From: Unio delphinus
Lineage: Eukaryota > Mollusca > Bivalvia > Unionida > Unionidae
Length of the DNA: 64,000 bases
Direction of reading: 5' to 3'
NCBI GenBank assembly: GCA_029339505.1
Contig: JAQISU010000193.1
Location: 1,190,001-1,254,000 of the forward strand
Shown: one piece after another, positions 1-9,470 of the stretch
Numbering within the stretch: position 1 is the first letter of the stretch
Layout of the letters: each line of letters opens with the position of its first letter
Made by a program: the position numbers and the translations under genes
Notes under the pieces: generated by a model
Seen by the model: only the letters and a program-made list of their open reading frames with translations
The model's database searches: none
What the model was told of the DNA's origin: nothing

Positions 1-448
1 TTCCAGTTTTGTTCCATCCCATTAAGAACCGAATCAAGAATCAGCTAAACAAGCGCTTTGACCATCGCCTGTATTCTCTGGAACCTAACCATTCTCCTAC
101 AGCCCAGCATTCCATGTTGAAAGATGACCTCCCCAACAGAATCGTATGTGGATCAGTCCAGATAAGACCAGATATAAAAAAATTTACAGAGACTGGAGTT
201 TATTTTGATGACGGGACGTATGAGGAGAATATAGATGTGGTAGTTTTTTCAACAGGATACAATTTTGGTTTCCCGTTCCTGGACAAATCCGTCATTGACG
301 TCAAACAGAATGAGGTGCATATGTTCAAGTACATGTTTCCCCCGACCTTGAGAAACTCACCTTGGCAGTGATTGGCTGCATCCAGCCCTTGGGGGCCATC
401 AAGCCGATTAGTGAATTGCAGTGCCGTTTCGCAACCAGGGTATTTTTG
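1..448 (+). CDS. Flavin-containing monooxygenase (FMO), third-last exon, frameshifted
   Basis: This is an internal exon of an FMO, the FAD- and NADPH-dependent, usually ER-bound enzyme that oxygenates soft nucleophiles. The visible protein includes [10 protein letters not shown] near the start, DDLPNRI, and the FMO motif VVFSTGYNF (family FATGY) at about 238-265. After position 343 the family sequence continues in another frame ([18 protein letters not shown], then [11 protein letters not shown]) up to a GTAAGT donor at 449. The switch falls in a run of five C at 339-343, so one base is missing relative to an open gene. Because the flanking exons are clean, an assembly error in the homopolymer is as likely as a real null allele. 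The exon may begin at position 7, after TTCCAG, or run off the left edge. Family identity is firm; the paralogue number cannot be given. Confidence 0.9.
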
Positions 449-500
449 GTAAGTTCGATAATTGGTGATTTTTAATTAACTTTCTACAAGGACAGTTTTC

Positions 501-501
<1 letters not shown>

Positions 502-546
<45 letters not shown>
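502..546. repeat. (AT)n microsatellite in FMO intron
   Basis: An uninterrupted run of alternating T and A, 45 bases long, lies just after the splice donor of the preceding FMO exon. The rest of the intron between 455 and 1314 is AT-rich and shows no gene. Confidence 0.95.
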
Positions 547-548
<2 letters not shown>

Positions 549-1069
549 AGACAACAGTTTTTCTTCACTGAGAGTGTTCAGATTGTATCAGTTGATCAGG
601 AATTGAGTGACATTATATATTTCAAACACATTACATACCATATTGAGCACCATAAAATCATATATAATTTCTAATGTTGAATGAATGATTGTGGTAGTTC
701 TAAAACTGCTCTCCTTTAGTTAATACGTAGTGTGCCGTACGAACATGTCATCGTGACATTACAACATAGCGCAAGAATGAAACTGTTTAATAAAGTGTGT
801 CAAAAGGTATACTTATTTTCCTGTCGTGAATATTCCTGATATTCATACGAGTAATAAAGTCACATTATACATGCTTACATAACTGATTAATTCGTGAAGC
901 ACATTCGAAATATAGTTACTTATTTAATTAGAAAGAAAAAAACTAACATGTTAAAAAACTAACGTGTTATTACGTTGTTTGTAAATCATCGTCAAGAAGT
1001 AATTATCTACCTTCACTTCTGTTATATTTGAAATACACAACTTCTGTATGCATATGTATTTATGTATGC

Positions 1070-1070
<1 letters not shown>

Positions 1071-1100
<30 letters not shown>

Positions 1101-1114
1101 TGTATGTATGTATG

Positions 1115-1144
<30 letters not shown>
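1071..1144. repeat. (TATG)n microsatellite in FMO intron
   Basis: About 18 perfect tetranucleotide copies, preceded by imperfect TATG/CATA copies from about 1047. The MYVCMYVC-type reading frame across it is a consequence of the repeat and is not a gene. Confidence 0.95.
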
Positions 1145-1145
<1 letters not shown>

Positions 1146-1314
1146 TTAATGAAATTATAATATACGTATATAATTTGTGTATTTACAGTAATTCTACTTC
1201 CTTATTAAGAAATTAGATAATTAGTGAATATGAAAATACATCGTTATTTTCACTTGCACAGCAGTAAAGTGACCTGTTTAGAAAATATTAAGTAAATGAA
1301 CTTTTCCCGGAAAG

Positions 1315-1474
1315 GCAAGTCTTCCATCAAAGGATGAAATGTGGAAGGATATCCGAATGAAAAAGGAAGCCATGGCACGAAGATATGTACAGTCAAAGCG
1401 GCATACCATACAAGTAGATTATATATCGTTTACATCTGAACTATGTGAACTAATAGGATGTAAGCCCAACTTCT
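1315..1474 (+). CDS. FMO, penultimate exon
   Basis: This exon encodes the FMO segment after the ATRVF motif. The visible residues include SLPSKDEMWKDIRMKKEAMA and then IQVDYISFTSELCELIG, matching the family region before the last conserved block. It starts after a weak acceptor (CCCGGAAAG, AG at 1313-1314) in phase 0, which agrees with the phase-0 end of the preceding exon at 448. It ends at a GTAAGT donor (1475) in phase 1, which agrees with the acceptor of the last exon at 19697. The reading frame is open throughout. The acceptor has a short pyrimidine tract, so the exact start could differ by a few codons. Confidence 0.85.
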
Positions 1475-2090
1475 GTAAGTATTTAATCGCACTAGGTTTC
1501 GTGATACTCTAATAAGCACATATATAAGAGAGATACAACTTTATTATGGGAAATTATGTCACAGCTTCTTGTTTCTTCTTAGTGCTTGCCATCAGACGTT
1601 ACTATAATGAGTACATTACATTATATATGCTTCTCATTAATCTTCACAAAACATTGACTATTTTAAGAATGTGATCAGCTGCATACATTGAATGTTATAA
1701 CTGATTATAACCGCCAAAGTCACAAATTTTCATTTCTCTCGTTTGTTTCCCGTGGATGCAGATTATGTATTCTAATTGTCTGAACGGATTGAAAATTCCA
1801 ATATCTTAAATCAGGTATTTGTTGTGCAAACCCTTGTCAAATACGTTACGGGTTCCACCAACAGCGATTATTTCTTTTCATTCTGAAGTCAAAATTGTCT
1901 ATTAATTAATATCTGGAAATGTGAATCCTGTTATACATCTTTCGATCTTGACTGTGCCCTAAATATCTTTTCATTACATCTCAAAATGTGAATCCTATTA
2001 ATCTTTCGACCTTGACAGCGCCTTTCACCTAGATCGAGAGCACAGTATGTACTGACTTGGTTTTCTATCCAGAGGAGAAATACGTTGATT
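1475..2090 (+). other. Left remnant of last FMO intron
   Basis: This AT-rich stretch starts at the GTAAGT donor and runs to the direct repeat that marks the transposon insertion. I see no gene or structured RNA in it. Two similar stretches occur near 1920-1945 and 1985-2010 (AATGTGAATCCT followed by ATCTTTCGA and CTTGAC), a small diverged local duplication. Confidence 0.7.
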
Positions 2091-2099
2091 TTAATTCAG
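2091..2099. repeat. Target site duplication, left copy (TTAATTCAG)
   Basis: This 9-bp sequence abuts the left end of the inverted repeat and recurs perfectly at 18980-18988. Polintons usually make 5-6-bp duplications. Part of the 9 bp may be chance identity or may belong to the element, whose ends often carry AG. Confidence 0.85.
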
Positions 2100-2342
2100 C
2101 AACAGAGAGGGTGAATCCGACAACTTATAGAAGCGTCTATTTGGCAAACCAAGGCTTCCTCCAAAATCGTAAAAAGATTTGTACCTCCATAGCAGAAGGC
2201 GAATCGGATAACTTTATAAAAGCGTCTATTTGGCTCACCAATGCTTTCTCCAAAATCAAAAAAAAAAGTTTTCTTTGGAGACGCAAAGTCGTTGTCGCGT
2301 CCTCTCTGATGCTATAAGGGTAAAAATCGTTTAAGGATTTCA
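2100..2342. repeat. Left terminal inverted repeat of the Polinton
   Basis: The outer part (AACAGAGAGGGTGAATCCGA) matches the reverse complement of the right end with few differences, and the inner part matches again through about 2342. This arm is 88 bp longer than the right arm because of an internal tandem duplication: AAGCGTCTATTTGG occurs at 2131 and again at 2220, with diverged flanks. Confidence 0.92.
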
Positions 2343-2712
2343 CAAACAGACTAATTTGTAAAACCTCACCTCGTAAATCAATCAAATTATTGGATTGGTC
2401 AGTGAGCTTGAAATTAATTATCGTTAACGAATCATTATGACATCGCATATAGACTAGATTAGTTGGATCCTCAATGATTAGAAACCCTGGAGGAGCTGTT
2501 GGTGCAAATGAATATAAAATATATCCCTGCTGGGCTTGATTTGATCTTTCGAGATTGATTTGATATCTTCCTTCGATCACATCACATACTAAATTAACTG
2601 CAATCACCGAGGATATATTGACGTTTTGAGGAGCGATATGCCTTCCACCGTCGTCTGGGTCATAATTATGTTTGAGGATTGTTGCTTTTTGTTGGTGTGG
2701 TATTTTTTTCAA
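2137..2712 (-). CDS. Polinton beta-rich protein, candidate minor capsid or capsid-associated protein
   Basis: A 191-residue frame with no transmembrane segment and many alternating hydrophobic stretches. It contains LYSFAPTAPPGFLIIEDP followed by a terminal RGEVLQISL. I recognise this arrangement (S-F-x-P-T-x-P-P-G, then R-G-E) from a conserved small Polinton/adintovirus protein of uncertain role; a jelly-roll penton-like function is only an inference. The last 60-70 residues (after about 2342) are encoded inside the left terminal repeat and are probably read-through past a lost or frameshifted natural stop, because they do not resemble the family. It is the outermost left-arm gene, on the same strand as the capsid genes. 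The upstream base composition is like that of its neighbours. Confidence 0.6.
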   Translation of the reverse strand: MKKIPHQQKATILKHNYDPDDGGRHIAPQNVNISSVIAVNLVCDVIEGRYQINLERSNQAQQGYILYSFAPTAPPGFLIIEDPTNLVYMRCHNDSLTIINFKLTDQSNNLIDLRGEVLQISLFVKSLNDFYPYSIREDATTTLRLQRKLFFLILEKALVSQIDAFIKLSDSPSAMEVQIFLRFWRKPWFAK

Positions 2713-2888
2713 TGCGTCGTGAATCCTTTTGAAACCATCATCGATGGCATCATTGAGAGATATTTTAGTTCTGGTGCATTATAGCCTGGAAACTTAAACG
2801 TGGTAATATCCTCTACGCGTATATTATATTTCTTTGCAAACTCTGTTCTCGTTTGGGGGTGATCATCACCTAATATAAGTAGAATAGT

Positions 2889-3533
2889 TCACAAATTCAA
2901 ATTTTCCATGTCGGCGATAATATTGTTACATATCTCCATGTACTTGATGACATTCTTTCGGTTGGGAGGAATTGTATTAATTTCCGTTATAAGTTTATTT
3001 CTAATTTGCTCAAAATCGTTATTCATCCTTGTAAACTGTTTGATAATTTCTGATTCGTTTATTGTAAAATATCCTGTATTATTAGCTTCTGATACTGCTC
3101 TTAAATGATTTAAAAGAGTACCTAGCGGTTGACATAACATGGAATTTAGTTACGTAGTCTTGTAGTTTGCGCTGGCTGCATGATGATATTTTTTTGTTAG
3201 TATTGAAATTATTCCCGCGATTGTTGTCGCCGCTGATATACAAATTGAAACAGCTATCGGGGCAATCATTGTCACCGAGGAGAGTATTATACCGGCTCTG
3301 GTGATTACACCTGATACCGCGTACACGGTAACATCAACTGCGGTAATTCTTCGTCGGTATTTTTTTATTTTTGTTTGGTACTATTGAGTAAGTGTTTTGA
3401 GTTTAGTTTGAAATTCTCTGACCTGATCATAGCGATATTGCTGTGACGTTGCCAATGATGATATTTTATTTATTATAATATATTTCAAATTGCTGGCGTT
3501 AAATTCGCTAGTGTTAAATTCGCTAGCGAAATC
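2889..3533 (-). pseudogene. Polinton small membrane protein, two in-frame stops
   Basis: One continuous frame of about 215 codons runs from 3533 to 2889, interrupted by TAG at 3381-3383 and TAA at 3150-3152. It has a basic segment (KIKKYRRRIT) followed by a long hydrophobic, Ala/Ile/Ser-rich stretch (about 3200-3340, including SVTMIAPIAVSICISAATTI) that would form one or two membrane helices. A charged helical tail ending MENLNL follows. Polintons often carry a similar membrane protein of unknown function with a basic N-terminus. No convincing ATG is seen at the upstream end, so the true start is uncertain. The stops interrupt otherwise coherent protein, so I call it a pseudogene. Confidence 0.55.
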
Positions 3534-3573
3534 AATTCAGTTGTTTACTAAAATCCGCTACAAATTCCACATA

Positions 3574-4481
3574 TCATGTTACTGAAACCCTACCCAAATT
3601 ATTATCAGTGGACATTATTGTGAATTGTTCAATTGTTCCCTTGTCGATGATCGTTGATATGATATTGTTGACCCCAGATGAACTAGTTGATGAAATGTTA
3701 AATTGAGTCGGTGACACTAGTGTTAATCGATAAATACCTTTGACGGTCGCGTTGATATTCAATGTTATTTTGTGGTGTCCACGTAAATGATCCGTGTTGG
3801 ATCGCGTCCACGTTATTTACGATATGTTTTTGTTCATGAGGGATTTTTATTTTTTCAAGTTTTTCTATCATCCTCGGTAGATCATCCTTGATTACATCGT
3901 TGGTCGTTTTAATATCCTCGCGAATAACTCCTAATCGCTGATTAATCGCTATTATTTCATCGAGTTTTGCGCTAATATCAGCGAGATCTATTGTAACCTC
4001 ATCGGGTTTCGAATTTATTTTACCAAAAAATGTATCAATGGCGTCATCGGTCCTGATAAAGTTTTAACGTAACATAGTAAATTGAGATACATGAGTATCA
4101 TAATCTGATCGCAATTTTATCAAATTATCAATGGCTGCTTTTATCTCCGTTAGTTGTGGTGTGGTAACCGGTGGATCTCCAAAGAAATCTAATAGATGTT
4201 TGTCAACACTGTCAATTATACTTCTTTGTAATTCAGAAAACCGATCCAATTTAGTTATATGGTCGTCGTATTCATCGCGTAGTTTTTTTAATGGTTCTAA
4301 ATTGTTAATTCTATCAACAATAGTTGAAACAAGTACATCTGGTTTGAGTTTACCCTGATCGGAAAATACCGCGTTGTTTAACTAAGATATCATCAAGGGA
4401 AACATTACTAGTTTTCAATTTACCCTGACGATCTTAAAATACAACTATTTCATTTGGATCAACACTTGCGAGGTTTAACAT
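3574..4481 (-). pseudogene. Polinton coiled-coil, fibre-like protein, frameshifted
   Basis: Fragments in all three - frames join into a coherent heptad-rich protein of about 300 residues. In order there are: an N-terminal acidic segment starting near 4481, a segment with STIVDRINNLEPLKKL, one with SELQRSIIDSVDKHLLDFF, a long charged helix (ADISAKLDEIIAINQRLGV, then DLPRMIEKLEKIKI), and a Ser/Thr-rich beta-like tail (3574-3762). A coiled-coil shaft with a beta-rich C-terminal head is the layout of viral fibres, so a receptor-binding or tail-fibre role is plausible but only inferred. At least two frameshifts and stops (near 4380 and 4065) break it. It lies directly downstream of the protease gene, whose 3' end it nearly touches. 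Confidence 0.5.
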
Positions 4482-4501
4482 CTCAGCTATTTCATCTTCG
4501 A

Positions 4502-5008
4502 TTATTTTTTTTTTACATCACCGGTTGCAGATATTTCCGTGGTGGGTCTCTTCAGGCTTGATAAAGATCTCCCCCAAATAGCAATCATGTTTTTTATATA
4601 ATTTCCCTCTAAAAAGCGATTACACGTATCTTCGTGTACAGTTTTATGTGGTCGTTTTCCCGATGATGAAATAGCGTTGATTACATTTAATACTTCTATA
4701 CCGCATATTGGTGGGTCATTCATTATCTGTGTTGGTAGCGTAGAATACCAGATAGGAGTTTTTAATCGGTTTATATAACGCATAAATTCTTTAGGCGGCG
4801 CTAACCCATATAAATCGAAATAAACAATTGCACGCGGATCAATCGCGTATGCAACCCAATGAGTTCCAGGTTCGGTGCTGTTATCGAGATTAATGATACC
4901 GGTTTCAGCTTTGTTTGGTTGTTGTGGTAATTGATCTCTCATAAAGACACCTCTAAAGTTTTTTATTGCTATATTTTTAGCAGCATCGAGTAAATCAAAA
5001 TTTGACAT
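4502..5008 (-). CDS. Polinton adenain-like cysteine protease (C5/Ulp1 fold)
   Basis: This maturation protease would cleave capsid precursors in particles. From the internal start MSNFDLL (5008) it has about 168 residues, close to adenain-type Polinton proteases. Visible parts are a start-proximal helix (LLDAAKNIAI), the FRGVFMRDQLP motif, the catalytic His in the TEPGTHWVAYAI context, the acidic partner in IVYFDLYGLAPP, and the nucleophile Cys in DPPICGIEVLNVINAI. The usual G-x-x-C Cys-Gly context is kept, although the following residues (IEV) depart from the common hydrophobic/aromatic run. The open frame extends upstream to 5116, but those residues are low-complexity and overlap the neighbouring gene, so I prefer 5008. 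This is one of the few Polinton genes here without an obvious break. Confidence 0.8.
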   Translation of the reverse strand: MSNFDLLDAAKNIAIKNFRGVFMRDQLPQQPNKAETGIINLDNSTEPGTHWVAYAIDPRAIVYFDLYGLAPPKEFMRYINRLKTPIWYSTLPTQIMNDPPICGIEVLNVINAISSSGKRPHKTVHEDTCNRFLEGNYIKNMIAIWGRSLSSLKRPTTEISATGDVKKK

Positions 5009-5106
5009 GGGAACTATTGTTAGTAAACTGTTCCTAGTCTCAGGCCCTTTCCGCTGTACCATGAATACGGAGTTCATGGTAGTCTGAGACCCTTTCCCTT
5101 TTTTTT

Positions 5107-5450
5107 CTATCCCCACCCTTTTTTTGGTTCATATGATTGAGCAATACTATGTACTGCTTTTGCACCAAGAGCGCCAGCAGCTCCTAACGCGGCGGCTTTA
5201 CTAGCTGCAATTAATGCTGGAAGTGGGAAATACACCACCTGATTTTATCATGTTCTTGAACTCCTTTTTTATCTTTGATGGCATCATTGAAGTGTTTTAT
5301 CTGACGAGTTGTCAATGACAATGTATTCTGACCACTAGATATCTAATTGTGTTTCAGCGATATCGTGGTTCCACATTTTTTAACTAATTCCGATTGCAAT
5401 TTTTTAATTTGACCAGGAATTAACGTAACACTTACATGACTATATGACAT
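5107..5450 (-). pseudogene. Polinton small Ala-rich hydrophobic-tail protein, frameshifted
   Basis: It starts with ATG at 5450 (MSYSHVSVTLIPGQIKKLQS), then has a TTRQIKHF segment typical of repeated 'P-G-Q-x-K-K-L' and 'T-x-R-Q-I-K-x' units, and ends in another frame with an Ala-rich hydrophobic helix (ALIAASKAAALGAAGALGAK). The family is a small capsid-region protein common in Polintons and adintoviruses, sometimes compared to adenoviral core/membrane-lytic peptides. That comparison is an inference. A TAG/TAA pair near 5340 and a frameshift near 5240-5280 separate the parts. It lies between the protease and the major capsid gene. Confidence 0.5.
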
Positions 5451-5455
5451 TTTAT

Positions 5456-6896
5456 TTAATACGAGATTGATCTAATTGTCAATATGTTTTCCACTGGTGC
5501 ATCAACTATCTTCATTCGTCCACCAACACCTTCCAGTAGCATTGATTTGTCACTGAGAATGACAGCAGCTGCTCTGTAACCACCAGCAGGAGGAGCGGTT
5601 AAACGAGCTCGAAAGTGTATGTCAACGACGGATTGTCTAGTTAAGTCAAGATGTTCCCAAGAAAAGTAGTAGATGGGATATAATTTTCTAAAATCCCATT
5701 GTGATATTTGCAGACCGGTATTTACATTATTATCGCGTCCCATAAATGATAGCAAACGATGATACGCGCTTGCTATTTGGTTTTGTCCGTAATTAGGTAA
5801 AATATCCTCGGATGGTTCTTGTTATCCGTTTATCCTCAACAAGACTTCATTAACACCAAATTGATCAAATATCATATGGTTGCGTGTTTGTGAATTTAAC
5901 TGCTCCTTATCCTGTAACGCAACAAATATATGCCACGGCGCAGAAACACCTGGTTTTGATGCCAGGTGCCAAGTAAATGTACCATTAACAGTACTATCCA
6001 TGGTATCCGTGGTAAGTGTTAGCCAGCCTAGTAATGATTTGCCGCCTGTACTCGTAAATGATAGTAATCTGTTTTCTGCGGTGATTGATGGAGTCATTAC
6101 TGGCATTCACAGTGATAGTTTTTTATATTCACCTTGCCACGGTCATTATCCGGATGTGCAGGATCTGCTGGAATCCTCCAGATTGCACCATTATCATCAC
6201 CTTTTCACACTAAGACTATTGTATGCTTCGCTCTATAGATAACTTTTCTAACATTTCTGCAGAATCCAAATATATGATGGAGTGGAATATCGCGCATGAG
6301 AATAATCTACGCTGTCCTTCCAACATTGATACGCGTGTTGCAAACCCTAGGTTGTAGCGAGTACTATCACCTTTTACAATATCAAAGGGATTAGCTGGTC
6401 TTGGTTCGTGTTCAAGAGTATCATCTGGTTGATCAGCAACTCCAGTAGCTACTGGTGTCCGTAATTTTATATACTTATTGTTATCAGCGTAATCTGTGAG
6501 ATCTTTTGCGAACATCATAGATGGGCCTGCTGATCTTGTATAATCATCAGAGTATCTTGCTAACCCCACTATTGTTGCGGCAACATCAACATCATGCTCT
6601 ATGGATTCAATCTCTCTTCCATCAATCATGTATCTAGCGCTATTGAATAGCGCCATGATACCATTATTGGCAAAGCCAACTTTGTCACCAAGTGCATATG
6701 GTGCTGGTACAGCAGGAGTATCAGCAGCTGTTACAATTTCTCCTTCTACTTCGATAAACGCTTCAGAGGGTAGAAAGTATTGGCTGGTATCCAGGACTTG
6801 AAGTTCGATTCTTGATCGACTATTTGACTGTACGGCATTAGAGGAATAATACTGATAATTGAGTAGAGAATCATTATTGGATATTGGGGCGTCCAT
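5456..6896 (-). pseudogene. Polinton double-jelly-roll major capsid protein, broken into three frames
   Basis: This is the hexon-like capsid subunit. Three - frame pieces form one protein of about 480 residues: 6216-6896 (226 residues, start MDAPISNNDSLLNYQYY, with LDTSQYFLPSEAFIEVEGEI and FNSARYMIDGREIESIEH), 5822-6106 (with TPSITAENRLL, then IFDQFGVNEVLLRING) and 5456-5755 (with WDFRKLYPIYYFSWEHLDL and SVVDIHFRARLTAPP). The first part matches the N-terminal jelly roll and its partner-strand motif. The last two match the second roll. Frameshifts fall near 6110-6215 and 5755-5825. The length fits Polinton capsid proteins. It cannot make a full protein in this copy. Confidence 0.8.
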
Positions 6897-6954
6897 ATCA
6901 AACGCTGTATCAGGAGCCGATTTGAAAATATTGTTATATATTTATTGATCTAAA

Positions 6955-7350
6955 TCACGATCTCGCTCGCGATTTTAAGCCACTTCCCGGTATTATATTT
7001 GCAGTAATATTATCCTGGGCGCTGCTCAGTGATGCTATTCTTTTATCCACTGCATTATTTATTATTTTGCTAATACTTGCAGGCATAATTTCCGTAGATG
7101 GTAATGGTCCCAATGACGAGGTCATCGGTAATTTTGTCACCGGTTTCTTTCGCCGCCGAACTAACGCTACTAGTTTTTCTTTAGCCGCGGCAAATACTTT
7201 CCCGGCAATATCACCAACAGCGCTAATACCCTTATTACGAATAACACCAATAGCTTTGATCGATAATTGTTTTGCTATTTTGGGAGCCATTCTTGCAAAT
7301 AGCACTGCAATGGTATTGCCTAGACCATCTCCATAGTACGCTCTATACAC
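6955..7350 (-). CDS. Polinton basic small protein, candidate core or minor capsid protein
   Basis: An intact 131-residue frame starting MYRAYYGDGLGNTIAVLFAR. It has an aromatic/glycine N-terminus (YYGDGLG) followed by an amphipathic hydrophobic helix, a strongly basic patch (LVALVRRRKKPVTKLP), and a Ser/Ile-rich tail. This layout resembles small capsid-region proteins found next to the major capsid gene in Polintons and adintoviruses, for which membrane-active or DNA-condensing roles have been suggested. No catalytic motif is seen, so function is not assigned. The start is 59 bp upstream of the capsid start on the same strand, suggesting a co-transcribed structural cluster. Confidence 0.6.
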   Translation of the reverse strand: MYRAYYGDGLGNTIAVLFARMAPKIAKQLSIKAIGVIRNKGISAVGDIAGKVFAAAKEKLVALVRRRKKPVTKLPMTSSLGPLPSTEIMPASISKIINNAVDKRIASLSSAQDNITANIIPGSGLKSRARS

Positions 7351-7497
7351 AGGTAATCATGAGTTTATTACATAGACAATGGTTGGTTTGTTGTGGTTGT
7401 AGTGTATAATCATCTTATTTAAATGCTATTTATCTAATCGCGAAATCGTAAACGATTTCCAATCCTATGGATTTTCATTGCTAGCAATTTCGGTGAT

Positions 7498-8203
7498 TTA
7501 ATCACTATGGTAACCGTCCGTTAGCTCATCAATAAACTCTCGATATACACCAATATCCGTGATACCACCCTCAAATAGTCGTCTGCAGATATCAGCTGCT
7601 TCATTAATTATTTCCGGTGAGTTATTTCCAGCTCGTCTCCCTCCTACGAGATTTTCTAATCATGATATATCCGCGAGAATATTACTAAGACAACGAACTA
7701 GACCATTACCTGAAAACCTTCTTGGATATCCATCTCCATTTTTGTTTAGTTGTACCAGTTGCACCATATGTATCCTTTTCCTGATCTTGTAAGTATCTAA
7801 AAATTTCATCATCATCTTCAAGTGATGTATCCCACTGGGGTTCTTCTTGTTTGTTTTTTTTTCCGTGTTGGTGTTTTAATAATTGAAATTGTTCTATTAT
7901 TGTTTCACCCCCTTCAGTAAATTTATCAACTAAAGAAACACTCTTTGTTTTACTAACATCACCCTGTTTATCTCCAGCTATCTCTTTTACCAACGGGAGA
8001 ATACCCTGTTTTCTATCTTCTTCGTCAATAGTCTCTCCCAAAATAACTCTCAGTAGTTGACGTGACGTGTTTAAATAATTTTTCAGTGTCTGTTGCAAAA
8101 CCAGTTTCAAATTACTGTCTTGCTTTTAGTTTGTTTCCAACGGAATCACGAACTGTAATAAACTTCTTAATCGCAGCTAATTGTTCGCGTGCTTACTTAC
8201 CAT
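7498..8203 (-). pseudogene. Polinton helical hypothetical protein, frameshifted with in-frame TGA
   Basis: Coherent protein can be followed from ATG 8203 (MVSK) through EQLAAIKKFITVRDSV, then in a shifted frame LVLQQTLKNYLNTSRQLLRV, an acidic stretch (SLEDDDEIFRYLQDQEKD), a further shift near 7715-7740, RFSGNGLVRCLSNILADIS, an in-frame TGA near 7661, and a last segment ending EFIDELTDGYHSD at 7498. The N-terminal basic helix resembles the start of a large conserved but unassigned protein of Polintons (sometimes labelled PX). I do not recognise the rest. At least three lesions make it a pseudogene. The interval 7351-7497 on its 3' side shows nothing. Confidence 0.45.
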
Positions 8204-8512
8204 TATAACTTAATGTACGGTTTAAATTGTAAGTGAAAAACTCACGACCACCACCCCACCCCCGACACTCTGTTCATACTTCCGCGTAGTGATTAAATCA
8301 CCTGTCTATAGAATTTCGTTTTAAGTGAGTAAGCGCATACCTGTCTATAGAAGTTCTGTTCCGTACCTGTATTACTCATACTTGCAAACATGTATGGTGT
8401 ATATGAAGTGTCAATTATCATTTACTATGTTGACGCAATCAAAGGGGAATTTTCATTTTGGTGGATAATCTCTTTTATTGTTTTGATTTTCGAGTTAATT
8501 GTGCGCTTGATT
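8204..8512. other. Polinton intergenic segment with short direct repeat
   Basis: There is no clear gene. The motif ACCTGTCTATAGAA occurs at about 8300 and again at about 8340 in direct orientation. It could be part of a promoter for the left-arm genes, but there is no supporting evidence. The + strand frame 8390-8731 reads across it with no recognisable protein. Confidence 0.4.
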
Positions 8513-8809
8513 TCATATTGTTTCCCCCAATTCACTTCTGACCTTTTTGAAAGCAGTGAATATCGGGACGATCATATTGATGTCGTTACAGAATGCAAGA
8601 GAATTATTTACTGCGTGTTGAATTCGTTTGATCAGTCCATACTCCCTTGGAAGTGCATATCTATTATATCTATTATTCCGAGCGCTATCATCAATATCTT
8701 GAAATTCAGAAAGAATCTGATCACAATCTAATTTATTTGACAATTGAATTCCTTGATTTTTAAAATTTGAAATCTCGTTAAAAATGACCTTCATATTTTC
8801 GAAATTCAT
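8513..8809 (-). CDS. Polinton hypothetical protein, 98 residues
   Basis: An open frame starting MNFENMKVIFNEISNFKNQG and ending RSELGETI. It is helical and charged, with no membrane segment or known motif. It lies at the upstream end of the left-arm gene cluster on the same strand. An overlapping + strand frame (8390-8731) is hydrophobic and less gene-like. I do not recognise a family, and the frame could be the 5' fragment of a decayed gene that continues below 8513 in another frame. Confidence 0.3.
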   Translation of the reverse strand: MNFENMKVIFNEISNFKNQGIQLSNKLDCDQILSEFQDIDDSARNNRYNRYALPREYGLIKRIQHAVNNSLAFCNDINMIVPIFTAFKKVRSELGETI

Positions 8810-8886
8810 ATATAAAATATATTATATATCTGATATGATAAACAAATAAATTGGGGGTCAATTTTGACCTGTTTCTTCGTATGATA

Positions 8887-9180
8887 TGATGATCTCCATT
8901 CGCTCAAAGTTGTTATTCACATCTTATTGCGCCTAGAGATATTATGCAAGTTATGCTATGATTATATATGATGAACTCCATTCGCTATAAGGTGTATTCA
9001 CATCTTATTGCGCCTAGAGATAATATGCAAGTTATGGTATGATTATATATGATGAACTTGTTATACATGATAAACCCCATTTGGAACCCATCAGGTGTTA
9101 TTCACATCGGAGGGACCCATATATAAGACAACACATCCCCATTTGGAACCCCTCAGGTGTTATTCACATCTGAAAGGGCC
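8887..9180. repeat. Degenerate tandem repeats, about 82-bp spacing
   Basis: Four imperfect copies share CTCCATTCGCT or CCCATTTGGAACCC followed by GTTATTCACATC. The first two copies (from about 8890 and 8972) are offset by 82 bp and also share TTATTGCGCCTAGAGATA and ATGCAAGTTATG. The last two (from about 9070 and 9138) are shorter. The position, in the noncoding gap between the left arm and the polymerase, fits a control or replication region, but this is not shown. Confidence 0.7.
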
Positions 9181-9300
9181 CAGAGGTACCACGAAATATA
9201 GTCTCCAAGAGGAGATCTAACTCTTCAAATAACAGGTTAGAACTCCAAGAAGATATGCTTAGTGAATGGACGTCACATTCACATAAAGATATATACATGG

Positions 9301-9470
9301 TATTTATATAATAGTATTTACAATGAAATGATATTTACAATGAAATGATAGGTATATACAATGAAATGATATATACAATGAAATGATAGGTATATACAAT
9401 GAAATGATATATACAATGAAATAATAGGTATATATAATGAAATGATAGGTATATACAATGAAATGATATG
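9301..9470. repeat. AATGAAATGATA-type tandem repeat
   Basis: About nine copies of CAATGAAATGATATATA or CAATGAAATGATAGGTATATA with small variations. The copies alternate between a short form and one with an inserted GGTATA. The run directly abuts the tRNA-like sequence at 9471-9690 and would be its 3' tail on the - strand. Confidence 0.85.

Noticed and set aside
1028..1216. Cys/Met/Tyr/Val-rich small protein
   Set aside because: It is the translation of the (TATG)n microsatellite.
2057..2317. + strand frame across the left Polinton end
   Set aside because: It spans intron, target duplication and inverted repeat and has no independent support.
5822..6242. + strand Cys-rich frame 5880-6242
   Set aside because: It is antisense to the second jelly-roll part of the capsid gene.
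8390..8731. Hydrophobic + strand frame of 113 residues
   Set aside because: It overlaps a more plausible - strand frame in the left-arm cluster and has no recognisable motif; probably a shadow.
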